Source: Trigonopsis variabilis (lineage: Eukaryota; Ascomycota; Trigonopsidomycetes; Trigonopsidales; Trigonopsidaceae). From it: a stretch of DNA of 64,000 nucleotides. Location: contig PPXM03000001.1 of NCBI GenBank assembly GCA_003707065.3, positions 1,798,001 to 1,862,000 of the forward strand, read 5' to 3'. The translations under genes were made by a program, and so were the position numbers. Below, piece after piece: positions 42,933-53,913 of the stretch; position 1 is the first letter of the stretch; each line of letters begins with the position of its first letter. Under the pieces are notes generated by a model that worked only from the letters and a program-made list of their open reading frames with translations, did no database searches and was not told the DNA's origin.

Positions 42933-45900
42933 GATTCAACTTCCAGCCAGGAGTGATAGTTTAATTTCCAGACAATAAAAGCAAAACCCCAATGCCATAA
43001 CCATTCTTCAGGTACATAAATTCTACGACGCGGTTTCAATGGGTCGTTAGTCAGGCACATTGCTTATATAAGTGCCGTGCCATTTCCGGGATCAGATTAG
43101 GCCTTGCCCTTCTTCTGACTAGAAGGTCGAGCATAGATTACAGAAATGATAACAGCGCTCGACTATTAGTTCGCGGTAGCTGCTGCATATCATACTGTAA
43201 TTGTGCACTAGAGATCTATAAAATGATTCAAACAAGTAGGCAGTCTAATAACTAGCAAAGTTGGACAACTAAGGCAAGTTCTCCACCTTGAGAATGATCA
43301 ACAAAACACACGATTGGATAGTTCTAGAGCATAAAATCCAGGGATCCTATGCTTTGGCGTCACGATATTTTCCTCCTCTCGTAGTTGACAGTACGCCAAC
43401 TTTCGTCCCCTTCAGAAAAAGGTATAGGTTGGTTGCTAAGAGGAGAGAACAGAAGATGGTTTTCTTCCTCTTAGGTAGGATCATCTTGATTAAACCGGAA
43501 TAGGATCGGCGTTCTCGAGGAACAATTTTGACGATATAGAGCGAGGTTTGGCAGAGCTTTTTTCAATAAAGAGCAGGAGCTAAAAGAATCATGCCTGAAG
43601 AGAGAAAGAGACCACTCATAGGAAGCTATCACGTAAATCCATCTGACTGGGAGAAAGTAGAGTAATAGACGGCTGTATCAACCAAGATATGATGCCTTGA
43701 GCTATACTTAGGTGGTACACTTGGTGCCTGCGCCAAGGTAGAGCGACATTTTTCTTGGCATTGAATATCATTGGCGCTCATGTTTCCTTATTTATTTCAA
43801 CCCCCGGATAAAACTCAACAAGTTAGCTGATGCAGCGATATCGGACTTATCCGCGGCCGAAAGGGATGCTCAGAGAAATGGCAGTCTCGTGCCATAACGA
43901 TAGCCGAGGATATCTGATAATCTAGCTTTATCTGAGTGATTCCAAGATCTTCAGTTTTATTGTTGCGTAGTTGGCATTTCGTATTCGGATTTATGATATC
44001 TCTATCAAATCAGCGTGATTATATTCAGATATCACTCGAGTCATTGGGGTCTTGGCATTATGCGGTGGGTGCTTGGCATCAACCATCCTAATCACATGAC
44101 AAAGGAATCCACAGTAACAATACAGTGCGACTGAGGAGAATCACCTCCTATTGAGCAGTAAACAATGGATTGATAATATGCGTTAAATGGCGTCGAGCCA
44201 AGAAGATAAAAATACGTTATGTCTGCTTCTACCTGAGTCGGGACTGTCAATGAATTTTTATCTCTCGGTCTGAATTTATATTTGTCCCCCTAAGCTAAAC
44301 TTGCGACTGGAAGCGATTGTTATCATTCAGCATTCTTAAGACTAGGATTGCGAGAGCAGACTCGATGTTTTGAGATAAACTACTGCCAGGTATTTTTATA
44401 CCTGTAGGAGTACCTGGACTGTCGACAGATGTGACTGAACATTCTCCTATGCTCATTATGAAGCCAGAGCCGACGCTATTCAGATTTAAGGCAACGTCCA
44501 ACTCTCTCAAAATTGCCCCATAAGGTTCATTAACTGGACTGCTATCGCACTTATCATGCGCTTCGAATCGATACTAAGAATCTTTAGATTTTCTTGTCCG
44601 TCAACCCCTAATATGCAATTCGGCCCGGTACTCGGCTCACGTGACAGAAGGGAAGCGAGCGAGAACGTAGCGGTATCCCAAATTTGGACGAAGAAGCGAC
44701 TTTGTGGGGAGCTTGCGATGATCTCAATGAGAATGAGAGGAACCTGGATCTTTTGAGATCGTTAATATGTATAGCACTGTCACATCGTATTCTTCCCAGA
44801 TCGATAGGCTAGAAGTCATGGTGCTCGCCCTTGACCAATCTTCAAGAGTACCTCCGGCTTATTACTAAATTTGCTGAGGCTGCTCTCTCACAGCGAATGA
44901 ATAGAGTCCATCAAAGGGTCCTTGTGCTTATACTCTAAAAATTATCAAAACGGGAACAGTACCGTTACGCACGCGGCTCGGAATTGCTGCTTACGTTCTC
45001 TTGCCTCGGCGATGCAGTGATTTGTACTGTTTTCTGAGTTCCGAAATAGCTTTTAAGATAGCAAACAACTATGCAACGAATAAGAGCTTCTCGACTAAGT
45101 AATTATGAAGCTTTGCCATCACCATAAGTGTGATACGATACAAGCACAGCACGCAAAGTCACTGCTTCACATTTATCAAAAGTTCTCATAATGGATCTTG
45201 AAAAAGGATACTGATTATCTACCTTCTGGCCCTTCTGGTTCCGCCTTCTACAAATCACTAGGCAAGCAATGCGTGTAAAGTTATGTCCTCGAGCTGAACT
45301 ATGCCCAACTAGTATTTTTGGGCCAATATAACGATTCCTCTGTACTGGCTCGAAGCTTGCCCGAACACGCCTTCCCGCCTCCTGGAAGAGGATTGCTCAT
45401 GTTCTAAACATTAAAGCACAGTGAAGTTAATATTTATAAACTAACTATAGATGGAGAGACAGCTAGAAACTTGGCAAATACCGCGAGAAGCAATACTTAC
45501 CGTCAGTGCAACTCTTCTCAAAACAGAATCTTCTTGTGAAGAGAAACAATAATTTTCTTATCGCTTTGGCATATCATCATATAGTCAGAAAGATACTCTT
45601 AAATGAAGAATCTCTTGTAAGTAGATATAGAGTATCATATGCCAGAATATGCGTATGCTAAGAGCATAAAAAGAACTATACCGAATTAAAGTAGAATTGG
45701 CACCAAGTGTTCTCTCATTCAAAGAACTATCTAGACTTATCAGTCATTGAATGACTCAGCGCGTCAAACAGCAAGTGTCCATAGACACAAAAAGATGCAC
45801 GCTTTGCATATAACAGACATGGAACAAAAGATACTTGAAAGAGCTTGCAGGTGTTTTCTTCTTGGCTTATTGCTTTATTTTGTTTATTACGACAAGTTGT

Positions 45901-46875
45901 ACATCCTCCTTATCATTAGATCACCGAGCCATTCGGTCCATGCGTATACAATTATGACACAAAATGGACTATGCCAGACTGGGAATTTTAGGATATCTGT
46001 ATTGGCTCTCAAGCGGTTTGAGAGAAAAGGACGGCTACGATGGATATTAATGTACTTATAAACCTCCTTTGACAAACTTTTAAAGTTAGATAGATTTTTT
46101 TTGAACGTGTTATGAGCAGGTACTGCACAAGGGAGAGACACCAGATCCTGACAGATCCTTTTACCTCTCTATTATTCAACTCAGTAGTGCTGAAAAGAAT
46201 CTTAATTTAGGCTTTATAGTCTGAAACTATTCCTAGTAATCTACACACCAAATAGTGGAACCTGCGGGAAGTGCCCAGATCCTCTTAATGAACAATACGC
46301 AGCAAAAAGGAACCTACACAAAACAGCAGTATTTGTCAATAGGACAATTAAATAAACATGATAGAACATTCGGAATTGGAGCAGACTTGCGCTCCGTCTC
46401 TACTTTGGAATACAAATGCAAGATAGCGCCTGTTTGAGGAACTCAACGAAACATCAATCGTTTCAGTGTTGTAGATGGTCTTCTTATTCATCCTCAACAT
46501 TGATTTCATATTCGCATTGCATGCATTTCGACATTGTCTGGATTACATAAGCCAATGCTGACGTGACTTTGCTATTTCCTATATACTGATTCTGAGAATA
46601 TCGATATGCTCTTTCACAAAGTCGATTCAGTGACACCCAATCAATCTTATTATTTTAGTAAGATTTGGCTTCAATATTAACAATGTGTTTGCATCATGAG
46701 TCTTTGTTCCCAGCCAATGCCCTGGTCCATGAAGGAAGTGTCGACATTGCCCTCTTCGACACTTCTTTCTGATACCAGCCGTGAGGTGCTTACGTATGCT
46801 CAATGAATGTAGTTTGCTGGCAGGAAAAACTTGTGCTTTATTCTAATAGACCGCACTCACATTGCTCAAATCCTG
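42933..46875. other. Long gene-poor region
   Basis: 3.9 kb without a supported gene. Frames of 60-104 codons (for example 43288-43503, 44295-44510, 45747-46061) have no recognisable motif or splice partners. Base composition is AT-rich throughout. No tRNA-like B box, rRNA or obvious repeat was seen. The last few hundred bases are presumably the promoter of the monooxygenase at 46876. Confidence 0.45.
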
Positions 46876-48159
46876 ATGTCACCAATGAAGATCCTCATCA
46901 GCGGTGCAGGTATCACAGGGAATGCTCTTGCCTTCTGGCTCTCGAAACTTGGCCATAAGGTCACAATCGTCGAGCGTTTCCCGAGCCTTCGAGCCTCGGG
47001 GCTTCAGATCGATCTCCGCGGCCACGGAGTCGAGGTCATGAAGCGCATGGGCCTCGAAAAGGCATTTCGCGCCCATTCAATTCCAGAACAAGGCATGCAG
47101 ATTGTTGACAAAACGGGGAGGTGCCGAGCCTATTTTCCGGCAAAGAACACCTCGAATGTCAATCTTGGCTTCAGTTCCGACTTTGAGATCATGAGAGGAG
47201 ATTTATGTCGAATCATATACGATGCCACCAAATCTCGAGCCAAATATGTGTTCGGGACATCGATCGAGAGCTTTGATGAGAAAGATAATATTGTAAATGT
47301 TCGATTTATGGACGGCACATCGGATCGATTTGATCTTTTGGTTGGTGCTGACGGCCAAGGATCGCGCACTCGAAAAATGATGCTCGGAAACGGCTCTGCC
47401 GATGCGTTTCAACCCCTCAATGGCATTTATATTGGATATTTTACCTTTCCTCAGCCGATTCAAAAGGGGGAAGAATATATTGCGACAAGCTACACGGCAC
47501 CTGGAAGACGAGGTATCATGACCAGAAGGCAGAATGCACGAGAGGTTCAAGCATATATAGGTGGACAAACAGACTCAGAGCGCCTGAGGAATGAATTACG
47601 TGGAGATGTGAGGCAACAGAAAGCAGCATTGACAGAAATGCTCCAAGGGGCAGGGTGGCGGACGGATGAGATCCTGGAGTCTCTCAAGAGCGCCGAAAAC
47701 TTCTATTGCGAGCGGATAGGTCTTGTGAAACTGGATCACTGGTCTCGTGGTCATGTTACGCTTGTTGGAGATGCCGCTTATTGTCCATCAGTAATGACAG
47801 GGCTAGGTACCACCTGTGGCATTATTGGTGCCTATATCTTGGCTGGTGAGATCGGAGAACATTGTGGTGGCCGTTCTTCAGTGCATACCAAAGATATCAA
47901 GGATACCACTGATCCTATCCTGGCCGCTCTGCGGGCCTATGAACAGAAATTTCGCCCTTTTATGAGCCAAGTCCAGAAAGGGGTTTCAAATGATGGAGGC
48001 CTTTGGGACAGGATTACTGCCACGGCATTCGGTGTTGCTCTCATGAACAATCTGATGGCAGTGGCTTCTTTCTTTAGATTAGATCTCATGAGCATGTTTT
48101 CCTCCGACCCAGTCAAGAACTGGGATTTACCAACATATAAAGAGCTGCTAAGGGACTAA
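46876..48159 (+). CDS. FAD-dependent monooxygenase (group A)
   Basis: 427 residues from the ATG at 46876; the frame extends 15 codons upstream but the nucleotide fold starts right after MSPMKILISGAG, so the later start is preferred. The GxGxxG fold (residues 8-13), EIMRGDL, the DG motif (LVGADGQGSR, near 165) and the GD motif (LVGDAAYCPSVMTGLGT, near 300) are intact. It is a close relative of the gene at 60000 in the same cluster (both have SLRASGxQxD and GxEVxKRMGL) and more distant from the salicylate-hydroxylase-like pair at 7-10 kb. The C-terminus has two short hydrophobic stretches (about 370-400) that may touch membrane. Role: hydroxylation or oxidation of a small organic molecule. Its stop codon lies inside the first unit of a 116-bp tandem repeat. 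Confidence 0.87.
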   Translation: MSPMKILISGAGITGNALAFWLSKLGHKVTIVERFPSLRASGLQIDLRGHGVEVMKRMGLEKAFRAHSIPEQGMQIVDKTGRCRAYFPAKNTSNVNLGFSSDFEIMRGDLCRIIYDATKSRAKYVFGTSIESFDEKDNIVNVRFMDGTSDRFDLLVGADGQGSRTRKMMLGNGSADAFQPLNGIYIGYFTFPQPIQKGEEYIATSYTAPGRRGIMTRRQNAREVQAYIGGQTDSERLRNELRGDVRQQKAALTEMLQGAGWRTDEILESLKSAENFYCERIGLVKLDHWSRGHVTLVGDAAYCPSVMTGLGTTCGIIGAYILAGEIGEHCGGRSSVHTKDIKDTTDPILAALRAYEQKFRPFMSQVQKGVSNDGGLWDRITATAFGVALMNNLMAVASFFRLDLMSMFSSDPVKNWDLPTYKELLRD

Positions 48160-48619
48160 GATTATTCTTTGTACCCGGTTCATTTCCAGAATACATCCCA
48201 GTCAACTGATTGATGTGTTAGAAAATGTGCTAAGAAGTCATCGTGGACCCCAGACACAGAATATTTTTATTCTAAGATTATTCTTTGTACCCGGTTCATT
48301 TCCAGAATACATCCCAGTCAACTGATTGATGTGTTAAGAAATGTGCTAAGAAGTCATCGTGGACCCCAGACACAGAATATTTTTATTCTAAGATTATTCT
48401 TTGTACCCGGTTCATTTCCAGAATACATCCCAGTCAACTGATTGATGTGTTAAGAAATGTGCTAAGAAGTCATCGTGGACCCCAGACACAGAATATTTTT
48501 ATTCTAAGATTATTCTTTGTACCCGGTTCATTTCCAGAATACATCCCAGTCAACTGATTGATGTGTTAAGAAATGTGCTAAGAAGTCATCGTGGACCCCA
48601 GACACAGAATATTTTTATT
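48156..48619 (+). repeat. 116-bp tandem repeat, four complete copies
   Basis: Unit starts at 48156, 48272, 48388 and 48504; length exactly 116 each time. Copies 2-4 are essentially identical; copy 1 differs at two bases (TTAGAAAA versus TTAAGAAA). The first copy includes the monooxygenase stop codon (TAA 48157-48159) and its 3' UTR, so the array is a serial duplication of that gene's terminator region. Each unit ends in ATATTTTTATT, a likely polyadenylation context. Confidence 0.95.
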
Positions 48620-49279
48620 TCTTTGCCTCTTCATCGTGAACGCGAGCACGCCTGATAACGAAATATGAGAGGACAGTTGTGATTTGGTTGATGAAATATT
48701 GATTAGAAGACTATATGACTTCGAAAATGGGACCTGGGCTCACTTGACTCCCCACACCGCAGTCTCGGTGAGTGTATTGCTTTGGTACATGTCCAATTAC
48801 TTCCCATTGATGCAAAGCTATCCATATGGTCTAAAGCTAAAATAAAACCCATCGCCGCAAGCCATTTGCCGTCATTTAGCAAAAATGATTTTGCAGAGTT
48901 CCAGAAGGATTAGAGAGTTACAAAGCATTTATTCAAGAAAAAGACTTCAACAAACTGCAGATGCTATAGAAGAAGCCAAAAGCATCGATATGGGGCAAAG
49001 AGACAAGAGACTTACCCTTCTAGTGAGATTGTCGCAAGTAAATAGAAACGTCCACTCGTCTGATATCTGATAAATTCTCTTAAAAAACTTATATCTGATT
49101 CATCAGACTAGATAGAAGAAAGGTACGGATGAAGCTGTTGGGCCCGTTTTGTCGCTAAATAGAGATTTTGAGATTTTGAAATTACATGGCTATCTTTTCT
49201 TTTCTTAAAAATACGAACTACACATGAAGGTGGGATGGAAAATGATCTTATTCTTCTGATTTTTATTCAACTCAGTCAT
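48620..49279. other. Intergenic region between convergent genes
   Basis: 660 bases with a short unsupported frame (48885-49070). Holds the 3' flank of the alcohol dehydrogenase gene. Nothing recognised. Confidence 0.5.
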
Positions 49280-50329
49280 TCACGCCACATCGAGAACAAC
49301 TCGCCCAATTCCTTCACTGCGTTCCAAAGATTGAAAGACATCGTCAATGTCAGACAATGGTCGAACAGAGCAGTGTGACTTGACTTTTCCTCGTGCAGCA
49401 AACTCAAGAGCATCGATTGTGTCTTGAATGCTGCCAGTCGAGCTTCCTGTAACAGTTATTCCTCTGCCAATGAAATATTCTGGAGACAAAGGGAGCTGAA
49501 CTGGTTTATTCGGTAATCCAACGCAAACCAAAGTACCTCCAAACCTTGTATAGAAAGGAGCTTGCGTATATGATATCGGAGCAGAAGAAACGATGATACT
49601 GGCATGAGCACCTCCTTTAGTCAATTGATTTGCTTCGGCGACAATATCGTCTGTAGACGTGAAATCAATAAAATTCTCAGCGCCCAGGCTCCTACATAGT
49701 TCACCTTTTTTCTCACCACCATCAATGGCAAGCACACGATATCCCATGGCAGTGGCATATTGAATTGCCAAATGTCCCAGACCCCCACCAGCTCCAACAA
49801 TAGCGACCCAGTCATTCGGTCTAAGGCGTGCTCGTTTCAAGGCCCTAAAAACGGTTACCCCAGCGCAAAGGATAGGGGCAGCTTGCACATCATCAATCCC
49901 GTCAGGAATCGGAACCAAGTAGGAACTATCCGCAAGTGCATACTCTGCAAAGCAGCCATTCAAGTCTTTTCCGCTGATCTTGCGACTTCTGCAGATGTTT
50001 TCATTTCCATTCGTACAAAGTTCACATTCTTTGCATACAGACGAGATCCATTTCACTGCAACACGATCACCAATTTTCCAATTACTCTCAGCATCAGGAC
50101 CGAGATCAGTAATCACCCCAACTCCTTCGTGGCCTCCAATGTTTACTTCAGGACTTCGTTGCAGATAAGCTAGTTCTCCCTTGGCCACATGAAGGTCAGA
50201 CATGCATGCTCCCACTTTATGCACTTTAACTAATACTTGATTGCCTCGAGGTTCGGGAACAGGGACTTCTCTGATCTCAAAATTCTTGCCATCATGGACG
50301 GCAGCTTTCATTGTTTTCTGTCTTGTCAT
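49280..50329 (-). CDS. Zinc-dependent alcohol dehydrogenase (medium-chain)
   Basis: 349 residues, the standard length. Catalytic zinc ligands: Cys in GACMSDLHV (about residue 42), His-Glu in GGHEGVGV (about 65) and Cys in the active-site loop ILCAGVTV (about 153). The structural zinc lobe has the four-cysteine pattern C-x2-C-x2-C-x7-C (CKECELCTNGNENIC, about 97-111). The NAD fold is VGAGGGLGHLA near residue 180. It interconverts a primary or secondary alcohol and an aldehyde in the cytosol. It diverges from an enol-lactonase-like hydrolase across a 295-base promoter and lies 3.6 kb from an aldehyde dehydrogenase of salicylaldehyde type, so an aromatic alcohol is a reasonable guess as substrate. 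Confidence 0.92.
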   Translation of the reverse strand: MTRQKTMKAAVHDGKNFEIREVPVPEPRGNQVLVKVHKVGACMSDLHVAKGELAYLQRSPEVNIGGHEGVGVITDLGPDAESNWKIGDRVAVKWISSVCKECELCTNGNENICRSRKISGKDLNGCFAEYALADSSYLVPIPDGIDDVQAAPILCAGVTVFRALKRARLRPNDWVAIVGAGGGLGHLAIQYATAMGYRVLAIDGGEKKGELCRSLGAENFIDFTSTDDIVAEANQLTKGGAHASIIVSSAPISYTQAPFYTRFGGTLVCVGLPNKPVQLPLSPEYFIGRGITVTGSSTGSIQDTIDALEFAARGKVKSHCSVRPLSDIDDVFQSLERSEGIGRVVLDVA

Positions 50330-50624
50330 TGGAACGGTGTACCAGTGATCTGGGTACCGTACTAATGGCTTATCCCCCTTTTATCATAATTTATTTGATA
50401 GTGTTGTGATACATGACTCTCACATTTCCCCACATTCTCCTCACCGTTGATAGCCAGGCCGAAAGATCCCGCGTTGTCAGGATGTATGCATCCGAAAAGG
50501 GAGACGGGCCACACCACCTACGTCGAGGTGTGATGCTCCCAGTGCCATAACCCAGAACTATGATGTGCGTCACTAGCTCAATTGAATAAATAGCAGACCA
50601 TCTTCTCCTTCTTTCAATATCTCC
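50330..50624. promoter_or_regulatory. Divergent promoter with a 6-bp-arm dyad
   Basis: Shared by the alcohol dehydrogenase and hydrolase genes. An inverted repeat CACACC-N11-GGTGTG spans 50510-50532, roughly midway between the genes, and could be a regulator site. A purine-rich ATCCGAAAAGGG stretch lies next to it (50490-50501). Confidence 0.4.
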
Positions 50625-51443
50625 ATGCCGACAAGTAAAATTGTGGTGGAGAAGATACTTTATCGTGTCCGACGTGATGGTCCCTCAAATGCCCCTTATG
50701 TCGTTCTAGTAAATTCATTAATGAGCACTTTGGAATCATGGGACTTCGTTGTTCCCTTCCTTTTAGATAAGGGGTTTCAAACTTTTCGATATGATCAGAT
50801 AGGACATGGGGGTACTGAAGCCCCGCCACCGGAGCTGAATATCACTCTCGACAGTCTCACGACGGAACTCCATAACATCGTGAAAACTGAATTTGGTCCA
50901 GATATTCACCCTTTTGCTGTTATAGGTGATAGTATTGGTGGAATTATTGCCCTTAGGTATGCCATCCGATATCCCAGAGAAGTGGATAAGGTCGTCGCTT
51001 GTTCCACTCCTGGTATGTCAACTTTAAAATCAACTATAGAGACATGGAATGAGAGAATAGATCAAGTGCATGATGGCCATCTTGATGAGCTAGCAAAGGC
51101 AACAGTTGATCGCTGGTTCTCCGACAAGAATGGCAATCTGACAATTGACAAAGAGAAGTACAAAAAGATGCTCGAAGGAGCCAGGAAAACTTCTCCTTCT
51201 GGGTACTGTGCTATAGCGGAAGCACTAAAAGACTTCGACTTGTCTGATGGCTTGGATAAACTGTCGCAGAAACCTCTTTTGATTGCTGGAGAGAATGATG
51301 CAAATATCCCCACAGTGATGGATAATATTGCCGAGGAAATTCCAGATTCTTCATTTGTTGTGATCAAAGGAGCTGGCCATCTTCCTATGGTTGACACTCC
51401 GAAAGAATGGTCTGAAATTGTGTTATCTCACTTGACCGCTTAA
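50625..51443 (+). CDS. Alpha/beta hydrolase, 3-oxoadipate enol-lactonase-like
   Basis: 272 residues. The triad is visible: nucleophile Ser103 in IGDSIGG, Asp in LIAGENDAN (about residue 225) and His in KGAGHLPMV (about 251). The oxyanion region (VLVNSLMSTLESWD) and YDQIGHGGTEAP match the enol-lactone hydrolase group best. That enzyme opens 3-oxoadipate enol-lactone to 3-oxoadipate late in catechol/protocatechuate breakdown. No signal peptide. Its place among salicylate-type genes supports an aromatic-degradation role, although many alpha/beta hydrolases look alike and an esterase or other lactonase cannot be excluded. Confidence 0.8.
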   Translation: MPTSKIVVEKILYRVRRDGPSNAPYVVLVNSLMSTLESWDFVVPFLLDKGFQTFRYDQIGHGGTEAPPPELNITLDSLTTELHNIVKTEFGPDIHPFAVIGDSIGGIIALRYAIRYPREVDKVVACSTPGMSTLKSTIETWNERIDQVHDGHLDELAKATVDRWFSDKNGNLTIDKEKYKKMLEGARKTSPSGYCAIAEALKDFDLSDGLDKLSQKPLLIAGENDANIPTVMDNIAEEIPDSSFVVIKGAGHLPMVDTPKEWSEIVLSHLTA

Positions 51444-51556
51444 TGAGAGCTTCTACAATAATGAATATATTTTCCTTGTCTCCATTGTTTTTAAATAAAA
51501 TTATTTCATTAATAGGTTACTCAACTAGCAGCATGTTCGTAAATACATCCATCTCA

Positions 51557-53083
51557 TTAGATTTGAATCTGATCACTCTGCTCGCGCAGTTTCTTCCCTT
51601 TTATCATTAGGAACTGTAACGTAGGGAAGAAAAATACAACGATGAGTATTGCAAAAGTGCCGAAAGCCCAACCTCCTCCAGCTTTATCGACGTAAATAAG
51701 GATAAAGAAGGGACAAGAGAACGACATCCCACTACGGGCGAGGTTGAATATAAGTGTAGCATCAGTTCCTCGAAATTGGCTGCATTCAAGTATATAGGTC
51801 TGAAGAGTGGTAGTAAGGATTTCAATTCCAAAGACATAAACAGCATGTCCTATCAAAGGAGCGATCCATTGCTTAGAATACTGCACAGAGACGCCAAAGA
51901 TAATAAGTCCGGCAGGGCAAGCAAATAAACCAAGGTAGACCGCTCTCAGTCGTAATTCAGGATAATATTCTCCATTGCGCTTTTCCTCTGTTTTGGTTAT
52001 CCAGTCTATGTAAGGCCCAGCAAAAGCTTCGCCGACGAGGGCACCTATGAGACCAGAGAACCCACCTCCAAATCCAACATCCCGATAATTGAAAAAGAAA
52101 GGCGCTTCTTCAAAAACTATTGGAAATAAAGCTGTGATTCCTACATGACTCATATAGCTTAGGCCGAACCAAAAACTAGCCAACACAATGTGAGGGCGTT
52201 TGAATTGCCGAAATGGCCTGAACATAATCGAGAGGAAACTCTCCTTTTCTTGGTATCTGGGTCGATGAAAGCCATAGTATTTCCAAATCTTAGATTTCCA
52301 GGATAAGTTTTCTCCGGTTGAATCTTGGATCCGAGAACCGTCTTCTTGCCTGATATACATAGTCTCAGGAAGAAAAAAAACTTGGAGTGGAATACCGATG
52401 CCAATTAGAATCGCACTAACCCATTGACTCCATTGCCAGCCAAGACTAGCATTCTGGATGATACTACCACCGATTATACTTCCGACGTAGGGACAAGATA
52501 CCATGAAGATACTGCAAATACCAATCTTTTTCCCTCTTTCATGTCGGAAAAACATATCAGAGACACCAGCTGGGCCAATACCCCAAATAGCACATCCACC
52601 TAGAGCAGAGATAATGCGACAAGCCATACATGCCCCATAAGTTTTCGAGCAGGCGACGCCAATAGTTCCACACAAACAGATGACATTAGCTAGAATCAGA
52701 ACGGGTCTTCTACCGACAAAATGTGCGAGAGGCCACCAGAAGAAAGGACCCAGACCGTATACTGCAACTGGAACATTTCCTATATAGACTGCTTGTTGTT
52801 TAGAGACACCGAAGGACGCTGCTAGAGCTAAAGTCCCAGGAATAATAGCAGTGACACTCATATATGTACAGAAAGCGACCCAACAGGTACTGAACAAAGC
52901 CAAATGCTTCTTCAAAGAGGACCAGTTTAAAGGATCTGCCGGATCTGAAGAAGGCTGTGGGTGTAGAATAACTCCTTGGGGAGTTTTGTGGAAGGGAGAA
53001 ACAATTTCTTCCTCTATCCAGCTTTCATGAGAAACTTCTTGCTTTAATTCAGACATTGAGCTGTTAACCACCACGATCATCAT
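51557..53083 (-). CDS. MFS transporter, drug:H+ antiporter-1 (DHA1) type
   Basis: 508 residues from the first ATG; the ATG at 53056 (MSELKQEVSHE) would give 499 and is plausible. There are twelve membrane segments. DPLNWSSLKKHLALF before the first segment, the GRRPVLILANVICLCGTIGVACSKT loop 2/3 motif and the ETMYIRQEDGS central loop are typical of fungal DHA1 carriers. It exports or imports small organics at the plasma membrane, plausibly an aromatic acid or its toxic intermediates in this cluster. Flanked by the hydrolase (convergent, 113-base gap) and aldehyde dehydrogenase (divergent). Confidence 0.86.
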   Translation of the reverse strand: MMIVVVNSSMSELKQEVSHESWIEEEIVSPFHKTPQGVILHPQPSSDPADPLNWSSLKKHLALFSTCWVAFCTYMSVTAIIPGTLALAASFGVSKQQAVYIGNVPVAVYGLGPFFWWPLAHFVGRRPVLILANVICLCGTIGVACSKTYGACMACRIISALGGCAIWGIGPAGVSDMFFRHERGKKIGICSIFMVSCPYVGSIIGGSIIQNASLGWQWSQWVSAILIGIGIPLQVFFLPETMYIRQEDGSRIQDSTGENLSWKSKIWKYYGFHRPRYQEKESFLSIMFRPFRQFKRPHIVLASFWFGLSYMSHVGITALFPIVFEEAPFFFNYRDVGFGGGFSGLIGALVGEAFAGPYIDWITKTEEKRNGEYYPELRLRAVYLGLFACPAGLIIFGVSVQYSKQWIAPLIGHAVYVFGIEILTTTLQTYILECSQFRGTDATLIFNLARSGMSFSCPFFILIYVDKAGGGWAFGTFAILIVVFFFPTLQFLMIKGKKLREQSDQIQI

Positions 53084-53913
53084 CCAAAGTGGTGATTTTT
53101 ATAAGTCTAGCTCCGCCAATTGTTGACAAAATCTATGAAAGGAGTGGAGAAAGTAGGAATAATGCAGCCGACCTCATGGTCTCGGAAGCATGAAAGCGTG
53201 ATTCATTTCAAGTCTTCTTCTGAGAGAACGGTAAGTCCCTGTAAATTTTGGCCTTACATAACTCAGCGCCAACAACTTGATGATGCGGGGTGGGAGCGAT
53301 CAGCGCAAGAAAAATTGATCTTGTTTCCTAGACAAACAGCTGGATTAAATAAGGTAGGCTGGACGTGTTTAAAGTTTTCTCTCACAGGAGCAAGTGCTGC
53401 CTTTTGAGTTCAATCCTCCGCTTTTTATAGCGAGACCTAATTGAATTGCTTGTCCGAAGATAAGAACATTGAGCCGTAGTGGACCTTACAATCCATCCAG
53501 TCTTACATCTAACAAAGTATGAGGTGTAACAAAAAAATATCACTTATTGCACAAGAATGCAGGAAATTACAGTATCCTTTTCAACAAGATTCCATCAGAT
53601 TCAACACAGTTTCTCTTTAGAGCTTGAAGACAGTATGTAGATGTCAGAATATTTTCTTTCTAGTCCAGATTATTTGATAGCGTCCATTTAGTCCGCTGTC
53701 AGTGAATATTCTGTTGTTACTAGCGATAAACGCTGTGGGGGGAGAGGATGACATAATCGCACCTCCATGTCTTACCCCGTACAGTGATCAGTTGGAGACG
53801 TGGGGAAAAAGAGCGTTATTGGTCCACCAGAGAGGATGCAAGCAAGCGCGCGGTTGAACCCATGACTGCGTGTATGGTATATATTTATCTTTACGCCAGA
53901 ACTTTCTTGTCCA
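53084..53913. promoter_or_regulatory. Divergent intergenic region, transporter and aldehyde dehydrogenase
   Basis: 830 bases with a short unsupported frame (53120-53407). A TATA-like GGTATATATTTAT at 53876-53888 lies about 26-38 bases before the dehydrogenase ATG. No clear regulator site. Confidence 0.4.

Noticed and set aside
45747-46061. A 104-codon plus frame with one hydrophobic segment
   Set aside because: No family pattern, AT-rich random composition, no splice partners and no promoter-like context.
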